Shown here: positions 1-5,000 of the stretch, one piece after another | Position numbering within the stretch: the first letter of the stretch is position 1 | Layout of the letters: every line of letters starts with the position of its first letter | Origin: Candidatus Bathycorpusculum sp. | Lineage (GTDB): Archaea; Thermoproteota; Bathyarchaeia; Bathyarchaeales; Bathycorpusculaceae | Direction: 5' to 3' | Assembly (NCBI GenBank): GCA_009779045.1 | Contig: WREZ01000084.1 | Coordinates: 1 to 5,967, forward strand | DNA: 5,967 nt | Translations under genes and position numbers: made by a program | The notes under the pieces: model-generated | The model's database searches: none | Told to the model about the DNA's origin: nothing | Seen by the model: only the letters and a program-made list of their open reading frames with translations

Positions 1-278
1 AGGGTTTTTAGATTTACCAGTTCGCTTACGTTTAGGGTACCGGTTAGTTCGTTGCAATCACATGTAAGTCCTGTGATTGTACTATTTTGTTGGGTGGTTA
101 GGGTGATTGTGTGAGTACCCAAGTTGGGGCTAACATATTTATGAGTGTAGGTGGCGCCGGTTTCTATTAGGGTTGTTTCTTCTTTTTTTCCGTCTTTCCA
201 ATCGATTTCTATTTTTCCGGAGCCTTTTACATTAAAATGTATGAATGTTTTTGCTGTTGTTAGTGTCACTTGGGTCAT
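1..278 (-). CDS. PKD-like/leucine-rich-repeat protein, N-terminal fragment (3' end outside window)
   Basis: The reading frame is open from ATG at 278 to the window edge, giving 92 residues. An in-frame TGA at 285-287 fixes the N-terminus to within two codons. Residues 1-30 form alternating beta strands ending in the PKD-like turn IEIDWKDG (about 23-30). A second strand set follows, with ATYTHKY and THTITL (about 42-60). Residues 68-92 change to a leucine-rich-repeat pattern (ITGLTCDCNELTG, then LNVSELVNLKT). From general knowledge, a short PKD-like domain followed by BspA-like repeats is common in large surface proteins of gut bacteria and some archaea, where it serves adhesion or binding. 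There is no signal peptide or membrane segment at this N-terminus, which is odd for a surface protein. It could be cytoplasmic, a broken copy, or a module in a split gene. No good ribosome-binding site is visible. The family call is by pattern only. Confidence -1.
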   Translation of the reverse strand, partial: MTQVTLTTAKTFIHFNVKGSGKIEIDWKDGKKEETTLIETGATYTHKYVSPNLGTHTITLTTQQNSTITGLTCDCNELTGTLNVSELVNLKT

Positions 279-803
279 GATATATCATTTAATATTCGAC
301 ATATTTGCAGTATTTACATGTATTTGTTTGTTACATTTGGTTTTACGGGTATTGTTTATTAAATTTAGTTATTCCATATTTTAAATGGGTCACACTTTTC
401 AAGTAAGAAGAGTAAGTCTTGGTTAGACGGAGATTGAGAAAAACTCAAAGCATTGATGATGGCTAAGAAGCGAATAGAAGGAAGTGCTGTTATTGATATA
501 TGGACTCAAACACAGTCGATAGAAAACGTTCTACCATTGGTGAAACCGTTACCAAAGGCTTGTGCGGGTGAGTTGCAGGAAAAAACCAAAGGTGACCCTT
601 TAGACATGAAGTGAATAAAATTTTGGTATGTCCCTATGGGTTAACTTTCACAGGCTAACGCTATTTCAATTTGATGTACGGTTTGAATTAAGTATTTTTC
701 TTTCCTTTCACAACCGTATTTATGACAACATCTTGATAAATAACACCGTATGAACTCAATCAGCCCAAAAAAAGTTAACCGGTTAATGGCGGCATCAAAA
801 ATT
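279..803. other. Gene-poor stretch with small inverted repeats
   Basis: I see no convincing gene here. The first 100 bases are AT-rich and may carry the promoter of the minus-strand gene to the left. TTGAG/CTCAA (434-438 and 444-448) form a short hairpin with an AAAAA loop. TACGGTT/AACCGTA (677-683 and 712-718) are a 7-bp inverted repeat with a 28-base spacer. TTAACCGGTTAA (775-786) is a perfect 12-bp palindrome. A 52-codon frame opens at ATG 456 and closes with TGA at 614. It has no recognisable motif and no Shine-Dalgarno site, so I do not call it. The stretch lacks the G/T or A/C bias seen in the genes and could be decayed mobile DNA or an unrecognised RNA gene. Confidence -1.
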
Positions 804-902
804 AGCAGATTTTAACCGGATTCGAACCAGTGTCTCCCGAATGTCACGCGGTTGTCCACAAACAAACAGATGTCCTAAACCATGCTAGACGATCAATCTG
901 CT
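804..902 (-). tRNA. tRNA-like gene, Val(GAC)-like, with insertion and irregular acceptor stem
   Basis: Several tRNA hallmarks are in order on the minus strand. There is a T-arm (ACTGG, loop TTCGAAT, CCGGT; loop at 820-826). There is a D-arm with GTCT/GGAC stem, A14, G15 and the GG pair. An anticodon arm ACCGC-GTGACAT-TCGGG has U33 and anticodon GAC (843-845), which would read valine codons. The ends pair over 8 bp (AGCAGATT/AATCTGCT). Departures are also clear: two extra bases (GA) sit between the acceptor and U8, about three extra bases sit on the T side, the anticodon stem has mismatches at both ends, and about 18 bases (853-870) lie between D-arm and anticodon arm. A TATA-like box at the right spacing suggests it is transcribed. 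It is either an intron-bearing unusual tRNA or a decaying tRNA copy. Confidence -1.
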
Positions 903-924
903 ATTACCCGTAAAGCGTCAAGCA

Positions 925-934
925 GTTATTAAAC
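925..934 (-). promoter_or_regulatory. TATA box for the tRNA-like gene
   Basis: On the minus strand this reads GTTTAATAAC, preceded by the purine-rich GGAAAG that could serve as a BRE. Its centre is about 26 bases upstream of 903, so archaeal spacing puts the transcription start at the first base of the tRNA-like gene. This is a match by pattern and spacing only. Confidence -1.
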
Positions 935-1086
935 CTTTCCCAGATAGAGACTTTAGGGCTTTCTCAGAAATTCCTAAATCCCCAGGTTTTAGGCACTACA
1001 ATACCTATTTTTTACAGATATTTTTTGCTCTCTGTTTGGTTCACTAATTATTACTTCTTTTTCGTATACTTTACATTTAAGACTTC

Positions 1087-1308
1087 TCATAACAAACATG
1101 CTTCTTCTACATAGAAGGCATCACCCAACTCTTGCTTAAGACGTGCAAAAACAATTAAAGACAAAAACTGCAAAAGCAAAAACCCCCTAAGCGCCTCTTC
1201 CCGATACACCCACAAAGACAAAAAACCAACATCACCCTTAGGGAGTGTCGGAAAATAAAATTGACAGAACCTAGAGGAAGTATGTTGTTGTTCCATTGTG
1301 TTTTCCAA
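1087..1308 (-). pseudogene. Remnant of a DDE transposase, C-terminal piece (IS4/IS1634-like)
   Basis: The frame encodes up to 73 residues from TTG 1308, or 69 from ATG 1296, and ends with TGA at 1087. An in-frame TGA at 1315-1317 blocks any extension upstream. The centre reads LWVYREEALRGFLLLQFLSL followed by IVFARLKQELG, and the end is FYVEEACLL. This resembles the piece just after the catalytic glutamate in IS4/IS1634-type DDE transposases: a YRxExxxRG motif, a hydrophobic helix, then a short (Y)xVEEaLL helix. The catalytic core is absent, so the protein cannot be active. Third positions are G/T-rich in the sense direction, which supports an origin in coding sequence. No terminal inverted repeats or target duplication were found. 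If the family call is wrong, it is a small hypothetical membrane-like protein. Confidence -1.
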
Positions 1309-1370
1309 AAAGCGTCAATTTTATTTATCGACGATCCCTTAATAGCTTTTTGTTTTGTTTGGGTGTGAAT

Positions 1371-1378
1371 GTTTATTA
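1371..1378 (+). promoter_or_regulatory. TATA box of the 5S rRNA gene
   Basis: GTTTATTA lies with its centre about 26 bases before position 1400, which is where the 5S secondary structure begins. The flanking sequence up to the gene is almost entirely G, T and A on the sense strand. Confidence -1.
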
Positions 1379-1399
1379 GGTAGTTGTGTGGTGGTGTGT

Positions 1400-1526
1400 T
1401 AGGTTTGCCGGCCAGAGGGCGCGGGTTCCACCTGATCCCATTCCGAACTCAGAAGTTAAACCGTGTTCCGTTCCCAACTGTAGTGCGGTCTTCGGCCGCG
1501 TGAAATCGGGAAAGCTGGCTGCCTAC
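1400..1526 (+). rRNA. rrf: 5S ribosomal RNA
   Basis: The diagnostic 5S segment CCGAACTCAGAAGTTAAAC (1443-1461) is present. The terminal helix forms from TAGGT (1400-1404) with GCCTA (1521-1525) and continues, past a small internal loop, as GCCGGC (1407-1412) with GCTGGC (1514-1519). The arm GCGGTC-TTC-GGCCGC (around 1485-1499) is the expected domain hairpin. The length of about 127 bases is normal. No 16S or 23S sequence is next to it, so this is a free-standing 5S gene with its own TATA box and a T-rich end, as in many TACK archaea. The exact ends are uncertain by a few bases. Confidence -1.
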
Positions 1527-1540
1527 TTGTTTTAATTTTT
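1527..1540 (+). terminator. T-rich terminator after 5S rRNA
   Basis: The tract TTGTTTTAATTTTT follows directly on the closing helix of the 5S RNA. T-rich tracts without a strong hairpin are the usual archaeal termination signal. Confidence -1.
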
Positions 1541-1556
1541 AGGTAAAAACATGGGC

Positions 1557-1578
1557 TATATTTAGCATATCTTTATTA
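1557..1578 (+). promoter_or_regulatory. Candidate promoter of the DUF1512 operon
   Basis: Two TATA-like boxes lie here: TATATTTA (1557-1564) and CTTTATTA (1571-1578). They predict transcription starts near 1587 and 1600, giving leaders of about 30 or 16 bases before the GTG start. I cannot choose between them from sequence. Confidence -1.
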
Positions 1579-1615
1579 CTAAGCGGCTATAGTTTTTTGA
1601 GAAGTGGTGTAAAAC

Positions 1616-2788
1616 GTGACTTTAATTCCCATAAGTGATATGATAACTAGAGTAACTTCAAATGTTCCCATTTATTCTAACCAATGGTTCGGTGGTGGGA
1701 ACGGAAATGATTGGACGGCCTATTTAGGTTTTCTTAGCATGATTTTCTTTGTCTTTATACTCTTTTATGGTCAAAAGCTTCAAACACGTATGATGATGCG
1801 TGATGTGGAGAGTAGTTTATTTAAGCTCAAGTTTATCAAAGAGGAGGGCCGTAAAATGGCTATTGAAACGTTAAAAGAAGTGGGTAAGTCAACGGTGGAT
1901 ATTGCGCCACGTGTTGATAGATGTTTAGACTATTTCACTATTAGTCCTCAGAGCATGGATCCTGCAGGTATTGTTGCTAAACTTGATCACATACTTGATG
2001 TTAGGGATCAGCGGATTAAGGATGATGTAAAGCTTATTGCGCCACAGTGTGAGGGTGCACAGTTAAACAATATGGAAAACACTCTTGAGGCGGCTATGGC
2101 GTTAAATTATATCTATAAAATTGTGCGTCACTTCTATATTCAAGGTAAAAAGACCATGAGTCTTTACATAATTATGCAACTGCAAATGATTTTGCCGTTA
2201 GTTATGAAGGAAGCTGAGGCTTATTCAGCTGCTTTGAAGGCTTTCTCACTTGGGCAACCAATAGGCGATAGTGTTGGGCCACTAATTGCAAGCAGATTAA
2301 TGCTTGGACAAGAAGTGCGTAAAGTTCCCAAAGATTGTGTTTCTGCAACTGTTCCATTTGAAGGCCGCACAGCCATAGTTATGAAAGCAGAGGGTCCAGG
2401 CGGAAATTGCGGCAAACCTGGCGATGCTATAGAGACTATTATTGAGGAACATGAGGGTAAAATTGCGATGCTAATTATGATTGACGCAGGCCTAAAACTT
2501 GAAGGCGAAGACGTCGGTGAAGTATCAGAAGGCATCGGCTCAGCAATAGGCGGTCCAGGTGTAGACGCATACAAAATTGAAGAAAAACTCGTCAAATACA
2601 AAATCCCAATAAACGCCGTCATTATCAAAGAAGACATAGGCGATGCAGTCTCACCAATGCGCAAAGAAATACATGAAGCAGCAGATAAAGCAATAGAACG
2701 CGTACGAGAACTAGTCGTAGAACGCACCAAAGAAGGCGATACGCTAATCATATTTGGCGTAGGCAACAGCATAGGAATAGGACAATAA
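1616..2788 (+). CDS. DUF1512 family membrane-anchored protein
   Basis: This 390-residue protein matches the archaea-specific DUF1512 family in length and in its characteristic blocks. Residues about 35-52 form one transmembrane helix, probably an N-terminal anchor. It is followed by the basic stretch QKLQTRMMMRDVE and a helical region with SMDPAGIVAKLDHILDVRD (about 113-131) and GKKTMSLYIIMQLQMILP (about 177-194). The C-terminal domain (about 245-390) is glycine-rich: KAEGPGGN (257-264), EGIGSAIGGPG (305-315) and a closing GVGNSIGIGQ. It has the look of an alpha/beta domain, but no catalytic motif is recognised and the function of the family is unknown. The GTG start is preceded by GTGGTG (1604-1609), a partial match to an archaeal Shine-Dalgarno site. 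The next gene follows after 19 bases, so the two form an operon. Synonymous third positions shift from T-rich at the start to A/C-rich at the end. Confidence -1.
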   Translation: MTLIPISDMITRVTSNVPIYSNQWFGGGNGNDWTAYLGFLSMIFFVFILFYGQKLQTRMMMRDVESSLFKLKFIKEEGRKMAIETLKEVGKSTVDIAPRVDRCLDYFTISPQSMDPAGIVAKLDHILDVRDQRIKDDVKLIAPQCEGAQLNNMENTLEAAMALNYIYKIVRHFYIQGKKTMSLYIIMQLQMILPLVMKEAEAYSAALKAFSLGQPIGDSVGPLIASRLMLGQEVRKVPKDCVSATVPFEGRTAIVMKAEGPGGNCGKPGDAIETIIEEHEGKIAMLIMIDAGLKLEGEDVGEVSEGIGSAIGGPGVDAYKIEEKLVKYKIPINAVIIKEDIGDAVSPMRKEIHEAADKAIERVRELVVERTKEGDTLIIFGVGNSIGIGQ

Positions 2789-2794
2789 AAAGAA

Positions 2795-2800
2795 GAGAGG
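2795..2800 (+). promoter_or_regulatory. Ribosome-binding site of the zinc-ribbon membrane protein
   Basis: GAGAGG lies 7 bases before ATG 2808 in the 19-base intergenic gap. It supports translation of the second gene from a shared transcript. Confidence -1.
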
Positions 2801-2807
2801 AAAAAGT

Positions 2808-3227
2808 ATGACACAAAATCAAACAACAACAAATGCAAACAAAATCTCAAACTATCTAATGTTTATAGTTATAATTGTCATGGGACTTGCTATTGTAGCA
2901 TTATTTAGCGCTGTATATGCATATACAGTAGAAAATATGGTCTATGAGGCAGGATTTATGGCAATAATTGGCATATTTGGACTAGCTTTATCAGCAGTAG
3001 TCCTTTACCAAAATAGCAAAAGAAGTGCTGCCCTAAAAATTGAACCTCCAAAAGTTATGACCTATATCGAATGCAAAAACTGTAACACAAAAACCTCAAG
3101 AGAATTCCAAAGAGGCGATTTTGTCTTCAAAGAACTCGACGCATGCCCAAAATGTCCAGAACAAAAACAAATGATAACAGGCGTCTATAAAGAAATAAAA
3201 GAAAAAGAAAAAACATACACAGTCTAA
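2808..3227 (+). CDS. Small membrane protein with two helices and a C-terminal zinc ribbon
   Basis: The 139 residues show a clear architecture. A polar Thr/Asn/Gln-rich N-terminus (1-14) is followed by two transmembrane helices (about 15-38 and 47-67) and a short basic linker. A zinc-ribbon-like domain follows, with Cys89-x2-Cys92 and Cys113-x2-Cys116. The tail after residue 128 is very rich in Lys and Glu. The cysteines would bind one zinc ion, probably on the cytoplasmic side because the linker NSKRSAALK is basic and follows the second helix. I do not recognise a named family. The tight spacing behind the DUF1512 gene, the shared membrane location and the good ribosome-binding site suggest the two proteins act together. 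Zinc ribbons can mediate protein or nucleic-acid contacts, so an adaptor role is possible but not shown. Confidence -1.
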   Translation: MTQNQTTTNANKISNYLMFIVIIVMGLAIVALFSAVYAYTVENMVYEAGFMAIIGIFGLALSAVVLYQNSKRSAALKIEPPKVMTYIECKNCNTKTSREFQRGDFVFKELDACPKCPEQKQMITGVYKEIKEKEKTYTV

Positions 3228-3232
3228 CCTAA

Positions 3233-3249
3233 CCCTTCCTTTTTTAGGG
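3233..3249 (+). terminator. Pyrimidine-rich terminator of the DUF1512 operon
   Basis: The pyrimidine tract CCCTTCCTTTTTT begins six bases after the stop codon and is followed by AGGG, which can pair with the leading CCCT. It is typical of archaeal T-tract termination. The pairing is weak. Confidence -1.
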
Positions 3250-3560
3250 CTATATTTATCAGCAAACATCTAACAAGTTTTTGTTTTCAGAATACTAAAG
3301 TATATTGTAGGAACATGGAGTATTTTACAGCTGTTGTTTTTAGTGTTTTAAAGCTGTTTTCACTAAATAATAGAAAAGACCTTACCATTATTGAAGAGTT
3401 TTCCAAATTTTGTTATAAGTAGAGACCTTACAGGGTCATTAAACCATCTGCGACTTCACTAACACACTAACAAAAAAACAGCGTAACTTACAAAAAAGTA
3501 TACCTTTAACTCATACACATAATTTACAATATTATTACAAATGGTGAAAAAGTTACTTGC
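3250..3560. other. Gene-free gap between convergent genes
   Basis: The gap separates the end of the DUF1512 operon from the end of map. Short open frames exist, 35 codons on plus (3315-3422) and about 33 on minus. They lack ribosome-binding sites and motifs, and I do not call them. GACCTTAC occurs twice (about 3378 and 3424); the second copy can pair with GGTC at 3434-3437. On the minus strand, 3430-3530 is G/T-rich, like the promoter-proximal sequence of real genes here, and it lies just downstream of a good TATA box. An untranslated RNA is therefore possible. Confidence -1.
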
Positions 3561-3569
3561 ATATAAAAG
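3561..3569 (-). promoter_or_regulatory. Candidate TATA box pointing into the gene-free gap
   Basis: On the minus strand this reads CTTTTATAT, close to the archaeal consensus, with CCTTAAGA upstream. It starts 18 bases after the map stop codon and predicts transcription from about 3539 leftwards, where no gene is apparent. AT-rich sequence can produce such matches by chance. Confidence -1.
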
Positions 3570-3586
3570 TCTTAAGGAAGGTGTGT

Positions 3587-4489
3587 TTAGGTTAGGACTT
3601 CGCATTCGTCTTTTTTTATTAATAGTGTATGTTCGGCTTGTGCAACGGGTCTTTTGCTGGCTTCAACAAATACGGGGTAACTCGTTACAATTTTTGACTG
3701 TAAAAGTTCCTTAAAAGCTTCAGCATAATGCGCTTTAGGTACAATGTCAGTTAACCAACGTTCAGCAAACGGTAAAGTGTGAAAGTTAGTTTCTATATGT
3801 TTTAACAGTTGTTTGGCGTAAGTGTTTTTTACTGATTTTGCGCGGACAAGGCGAAATATGGTTTTTTGGGGACTGTCATCAACGCGAGCAATCGCATCGG
3901 GCTGGGTAACGAAGGGTTCAACTGCAAAAATGTCGCCTGTGTGTACTTTATTTGTAGCTAAAGAGGCAACATTAGGAATACTGGTGCCGGCATGAATTAA
4001 ATATCGGCCCACGGAGTGCCCAGTAAGATTACTTATAGGCTTAAACCCATGATTTCTAATAACAGTCTCAATAACGCCACCTATACGACCAGTTGACATG
4101 TCATCATGAATGTTATCAATTACTGCTTTAAGAGCCCGCTCAGCAGTTACAGTCATACTCCTACCCTCCGCATTAAAAGACACCGTAAACGCCGTATCCG
4201 TCACATAACCATCAACATGCACACCCATATCAACCTTAACAGTAGAACCCACAGGAATTACACTTACATCCCCAGGAGGAGAAGTATAATGTGCCGCAAC
4301 ATCATTAACACTAACATTACAAGGAAAAGCAGGAACCCCACCCTTCACACGAATAATCTCCTCCGCCCGCTCACACACCTCCAAAACAGACATGCCCTCC
4401 CGCACATAACCACGCATCTCCTCACGAGCCGCACACAAAACCCGCCCAGACAAACGAAACTTTTCCAACTCTTCCAAATCATAAGACAT
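3587..4489 (-). CDS. map: Methionine aminopeptidase, type II (archaeal)
   Basis: This enzyme removes the initiator methionine from new proteins in the cytoplasm. The 300-residue length is normal for archaeal MetAP-II. All metal ligands are present: Asp87 (in KVDMGVHVDG), Asp98 (YVTDTAF), His158 (TGHSVGRY), Glu191 (AVEPF) and Glu286 (AEHTLL). The substrate-pocket histidine is His67 (AAHYTSP). By position they match the known archaeal enzyme with offsets of 4-6 residues. The helical type II insert lies at about 215-275. I chose ATG 4489, giving MSYDLEELEK, because GAAGGG (4497-4502) lies 7 bases upstream. An open frame extends to 4687, but it translates a G/T-only leader into Val/Phe/Cys-rich nonsense. 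The first 40 codons end in G or T in 37 cases, while the last 26 end in A or C in 23, a striking internal shift. The gene stands alone, divergent from tRNA-Tyr. Confidence -1.
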   Translation of the reverse strand: MSYDLEELEKFRLSGRVLCAAREEMRGYVREGMSVLEVCERAEEIIRVKGGVPAFPCNVSVNDVAAHYTSPPGDVSVIPVGSTVKVDMGVHVDGYVTDTAFTVSFNAEGRSMTVTAERALKAVIDNIHDDMSTGRIGGVIETVIRNHGFKPISNLTGHSVGRYLIHAGTSIPNVASLATNKVHTGDIFAVEPFVTQPDAIARVDDSPQKTIFRLVRAKSVKNTYAKQLLKHIETNFHTLPFAERWLTDIVPKAHYAEAFKELLQSKIVTSYPVFVEASKRPVAQAEHTLLIKKDECEVLT

Positions 4490-4496
4490 ACAATAA

Positions 4497-4502
4497 CCCT
4501 TC
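4497..4502 (-). promoter_or_regulatory. Ribosome-binding site fixing the map start
   Basis: On the minus strand this reads GAAGGG, 7 bases before ATG 4489. It favours this start over the much longer frame that begins at 4687. Confidence -1.
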
Positions 4503-4526
4503 AAACAACACCAATACACTAAAAAA

Positions 4527-4537
4527 CTTAAATTTAT
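4527..4537 (-). promoter_or_regulatory. Candidate TATA box of map
   Basis: The minus strand reads ATAAATTTAAG. Archaeal spacing predicts a start near 4505, leaving a leader of about 16 bases that contains the ribosome-binding site. It would also put the G/T-only tract outside the transcript. Confidence -1.
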
Positions 4538-4640
4538 CCCACAAAAACAAACAAAAACAACAACAAAAAAACAAAAACCACCACCACAAAAAACACAAAC
4601 AAAAACCCAAAAGACAACAACAACAACACTACAAAAACAC
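4538..4640 (+). repeat. A/C-only low-complexity tract (G/T on the map sense strand)
   Basis: From 4538 to 4612, 75 consecutive bases are only A or C. Up to 4640 there is just one G (4613) and one T (4630). It is built from irregular CAA, CAAAAA and CCA units and is not a perfect tandem repeat. It lies directly upstream of the map TATA box. On the other strand it reads G/T, the same bias as the 5' half of map. Confidence -1.
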
Positions 4641-4693
4641 TTACAACACTTATGATGATGGTTAATTAGATAATTAACGCTGTACATCCAATA

Positions 4694-4703
4694 AATTTAA
4701 ATT
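4694..4703 (+). promoter_or_regulatory. Candidate TATA box of tRNA-Tyr
   Basis: AATTTAAATT predicts a start near 4725, about 13 bases before the mature tRNA 5' end. This spacing is common for archaeal tRNA genes. Confidence -1.
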
Positions 4704-4768
4704 CTTTCGCTTAGTCTTTATGAAAAAGATTATCGTTCGGGAGGTAGCTCAGCCTGGCAGAGCTCTCG

Positions 4769-4798
4769 AGCCCGTTAACTCGCTTAACGGACGGAGAA
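4769..4798 (+). other. tRNA-Tyr intron 1, non-canonical position 30/31
   Basis: These 30 bases interrupt the 5' strand of the anticodon stem. They contain a hairpin of 7 bp (CCGTTAA at 4772-4778 with TTAACGG at 4784-4790, loop CTCGC). The ends are set by the need to rebuild CTCGG opposite CCGAG, and a shift by one base in either direction breaks the stem. Confidence -1.
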
Positions 4799-4805
4799 GC
4801 TGTAG

Positions 4806-4852
4806 AGGTCTACCCACGGTGGGCTTCATTCTAGCCTGTCTAGGCCACAGAA
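4806..4852 (+). other. tRNA-Tyr intron 2, canonical position 37/38
   Basis: These 47 bases follow G37, the base after the anticodon, which is the usual archaeal intron site. Small hairpins are visible (CCCA/TGGG around 4813-4823 and GCCT/AGGC at 4834-4845). The ends could shift by one base because A occurs at both junctions. Confidence -1.
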
Positions 4853-4976
4853 ACCGAGCTGTCGCAGGTTCAAATCCTGCTCTCCCGACCAAAACATTCA
4901 CCATAAAAGAAAGTCGTATTGCTGTTGCTATGTATTAACGGTTTTGTGTTTATGTCTTTTAGGATTCATTGAGAAG

Positions 4977-4986
4977 TTTTTATATT
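4977..4986 (+). promoter_or_regulatory. TATA box of the split-barrel flavoprotein gene
   Basis: TTTTTATATT follows a purine-rich GAGAAG that can act as BRE. Spacing predicts a start near 5007, at or inside the start region of the gene, so the message is probably leaderless. Confidence -1.
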
Positions 4987-5000
4987 GCACCTAAAAGAGA

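Larger units (their letters stand above)
4738..4891 (+). tRNA. tRNA-Tyr(GTA) with two introns and encoded CCA
   Basis: Removing two introns leaves a perfect 74-base tRNA. The acceptor is CGGGAGG/TCTCCCG with the C1-G72 pair and A73 typical of archaeal tyrosine tRNA. The D-arm is GCTC-AGCCTGGCA-GAGC, the anticodon arm CTCGG-CTGTAGA-CCGAG with GTA at 4802-4804, the variable loop CTGTC, and the T-arm GCAGG-TTCAAAT-CCTGC. The CCA end is encoded at 4889-4891. All stems are fully paired, apart from one G-T pair at the base of the acceptor. The unspliced sequence cannot form the anticodon stem, because its fifth base lies beyond the first intron. Splicing would be by the archaeal tRNA endonuclease, which cuts bulge-helix-bulge structures. 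Two introns in one tRNA are known in some TACK archaea. Confidence -1.

Noticed and set aside
151..384. A 77-codon plus-strand hydrophobic frame
   Set aside because: It is antisense to the partial repeat protein and continues into AT-rich non-coding sequence.
453..460. A box C-like TTGATGA that could open a C/D guide RNA
   Set aside because: No matching D box or internal C'/D' boxes were found at suitable spacing.
456..614. A 52-codon frame on the plus strand starting with two ATG codons
   Set aside because: It has no ribosome-binding site, no recognisable motif and no hydrophobic or domain pattern, and its codon use lacks the bias seen in the real genes.
660..760. Repeated ACCGTAT/TACGGTT pieces that recall the domain V end of a group II intron
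   Set aside because: The order and orientation are wrong for domain V, and no reverse transcriptase or other intron domains are present.
912..1318. A 10-base direct repeat AAAGCGTCAA at 912-921 and 1309-1318 bracketing the transposase remnant
   Set aside because: Repeats of this size are expected by chance in a window this long, and no terminal inverted repeats lie inside them.
2221..2850. A 209-codon minus-strand frame
   Set aside because: It is the antisense of the DUF1512 gene, which has a clear family match.
3315..3422. A 35-codon frame in the convergent gap
   Set aside because: It has no ribosome-binding site, and no motif or codon bias supports it. A competing minus-strand frame is equally good.
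4106..4522. A 138-codon plus-strand frame rich in Thr, Asn, Arg and His
   Set aside because: It is antisense to map and arises from the A/C-rich opposite strand.
4490..4687. A 66-residue N-terminal extension of map
   Set aside because: It is a translation of the G/T-only tract into Val, Phe and Cys runs. The family start, ribosome-binding site and normal length all point to 4489.
4720..4938. A 72-codon plus-strand frame
   Set aside because: It runs through the tRNA-Tyr gene, whose structure explains the sequence.
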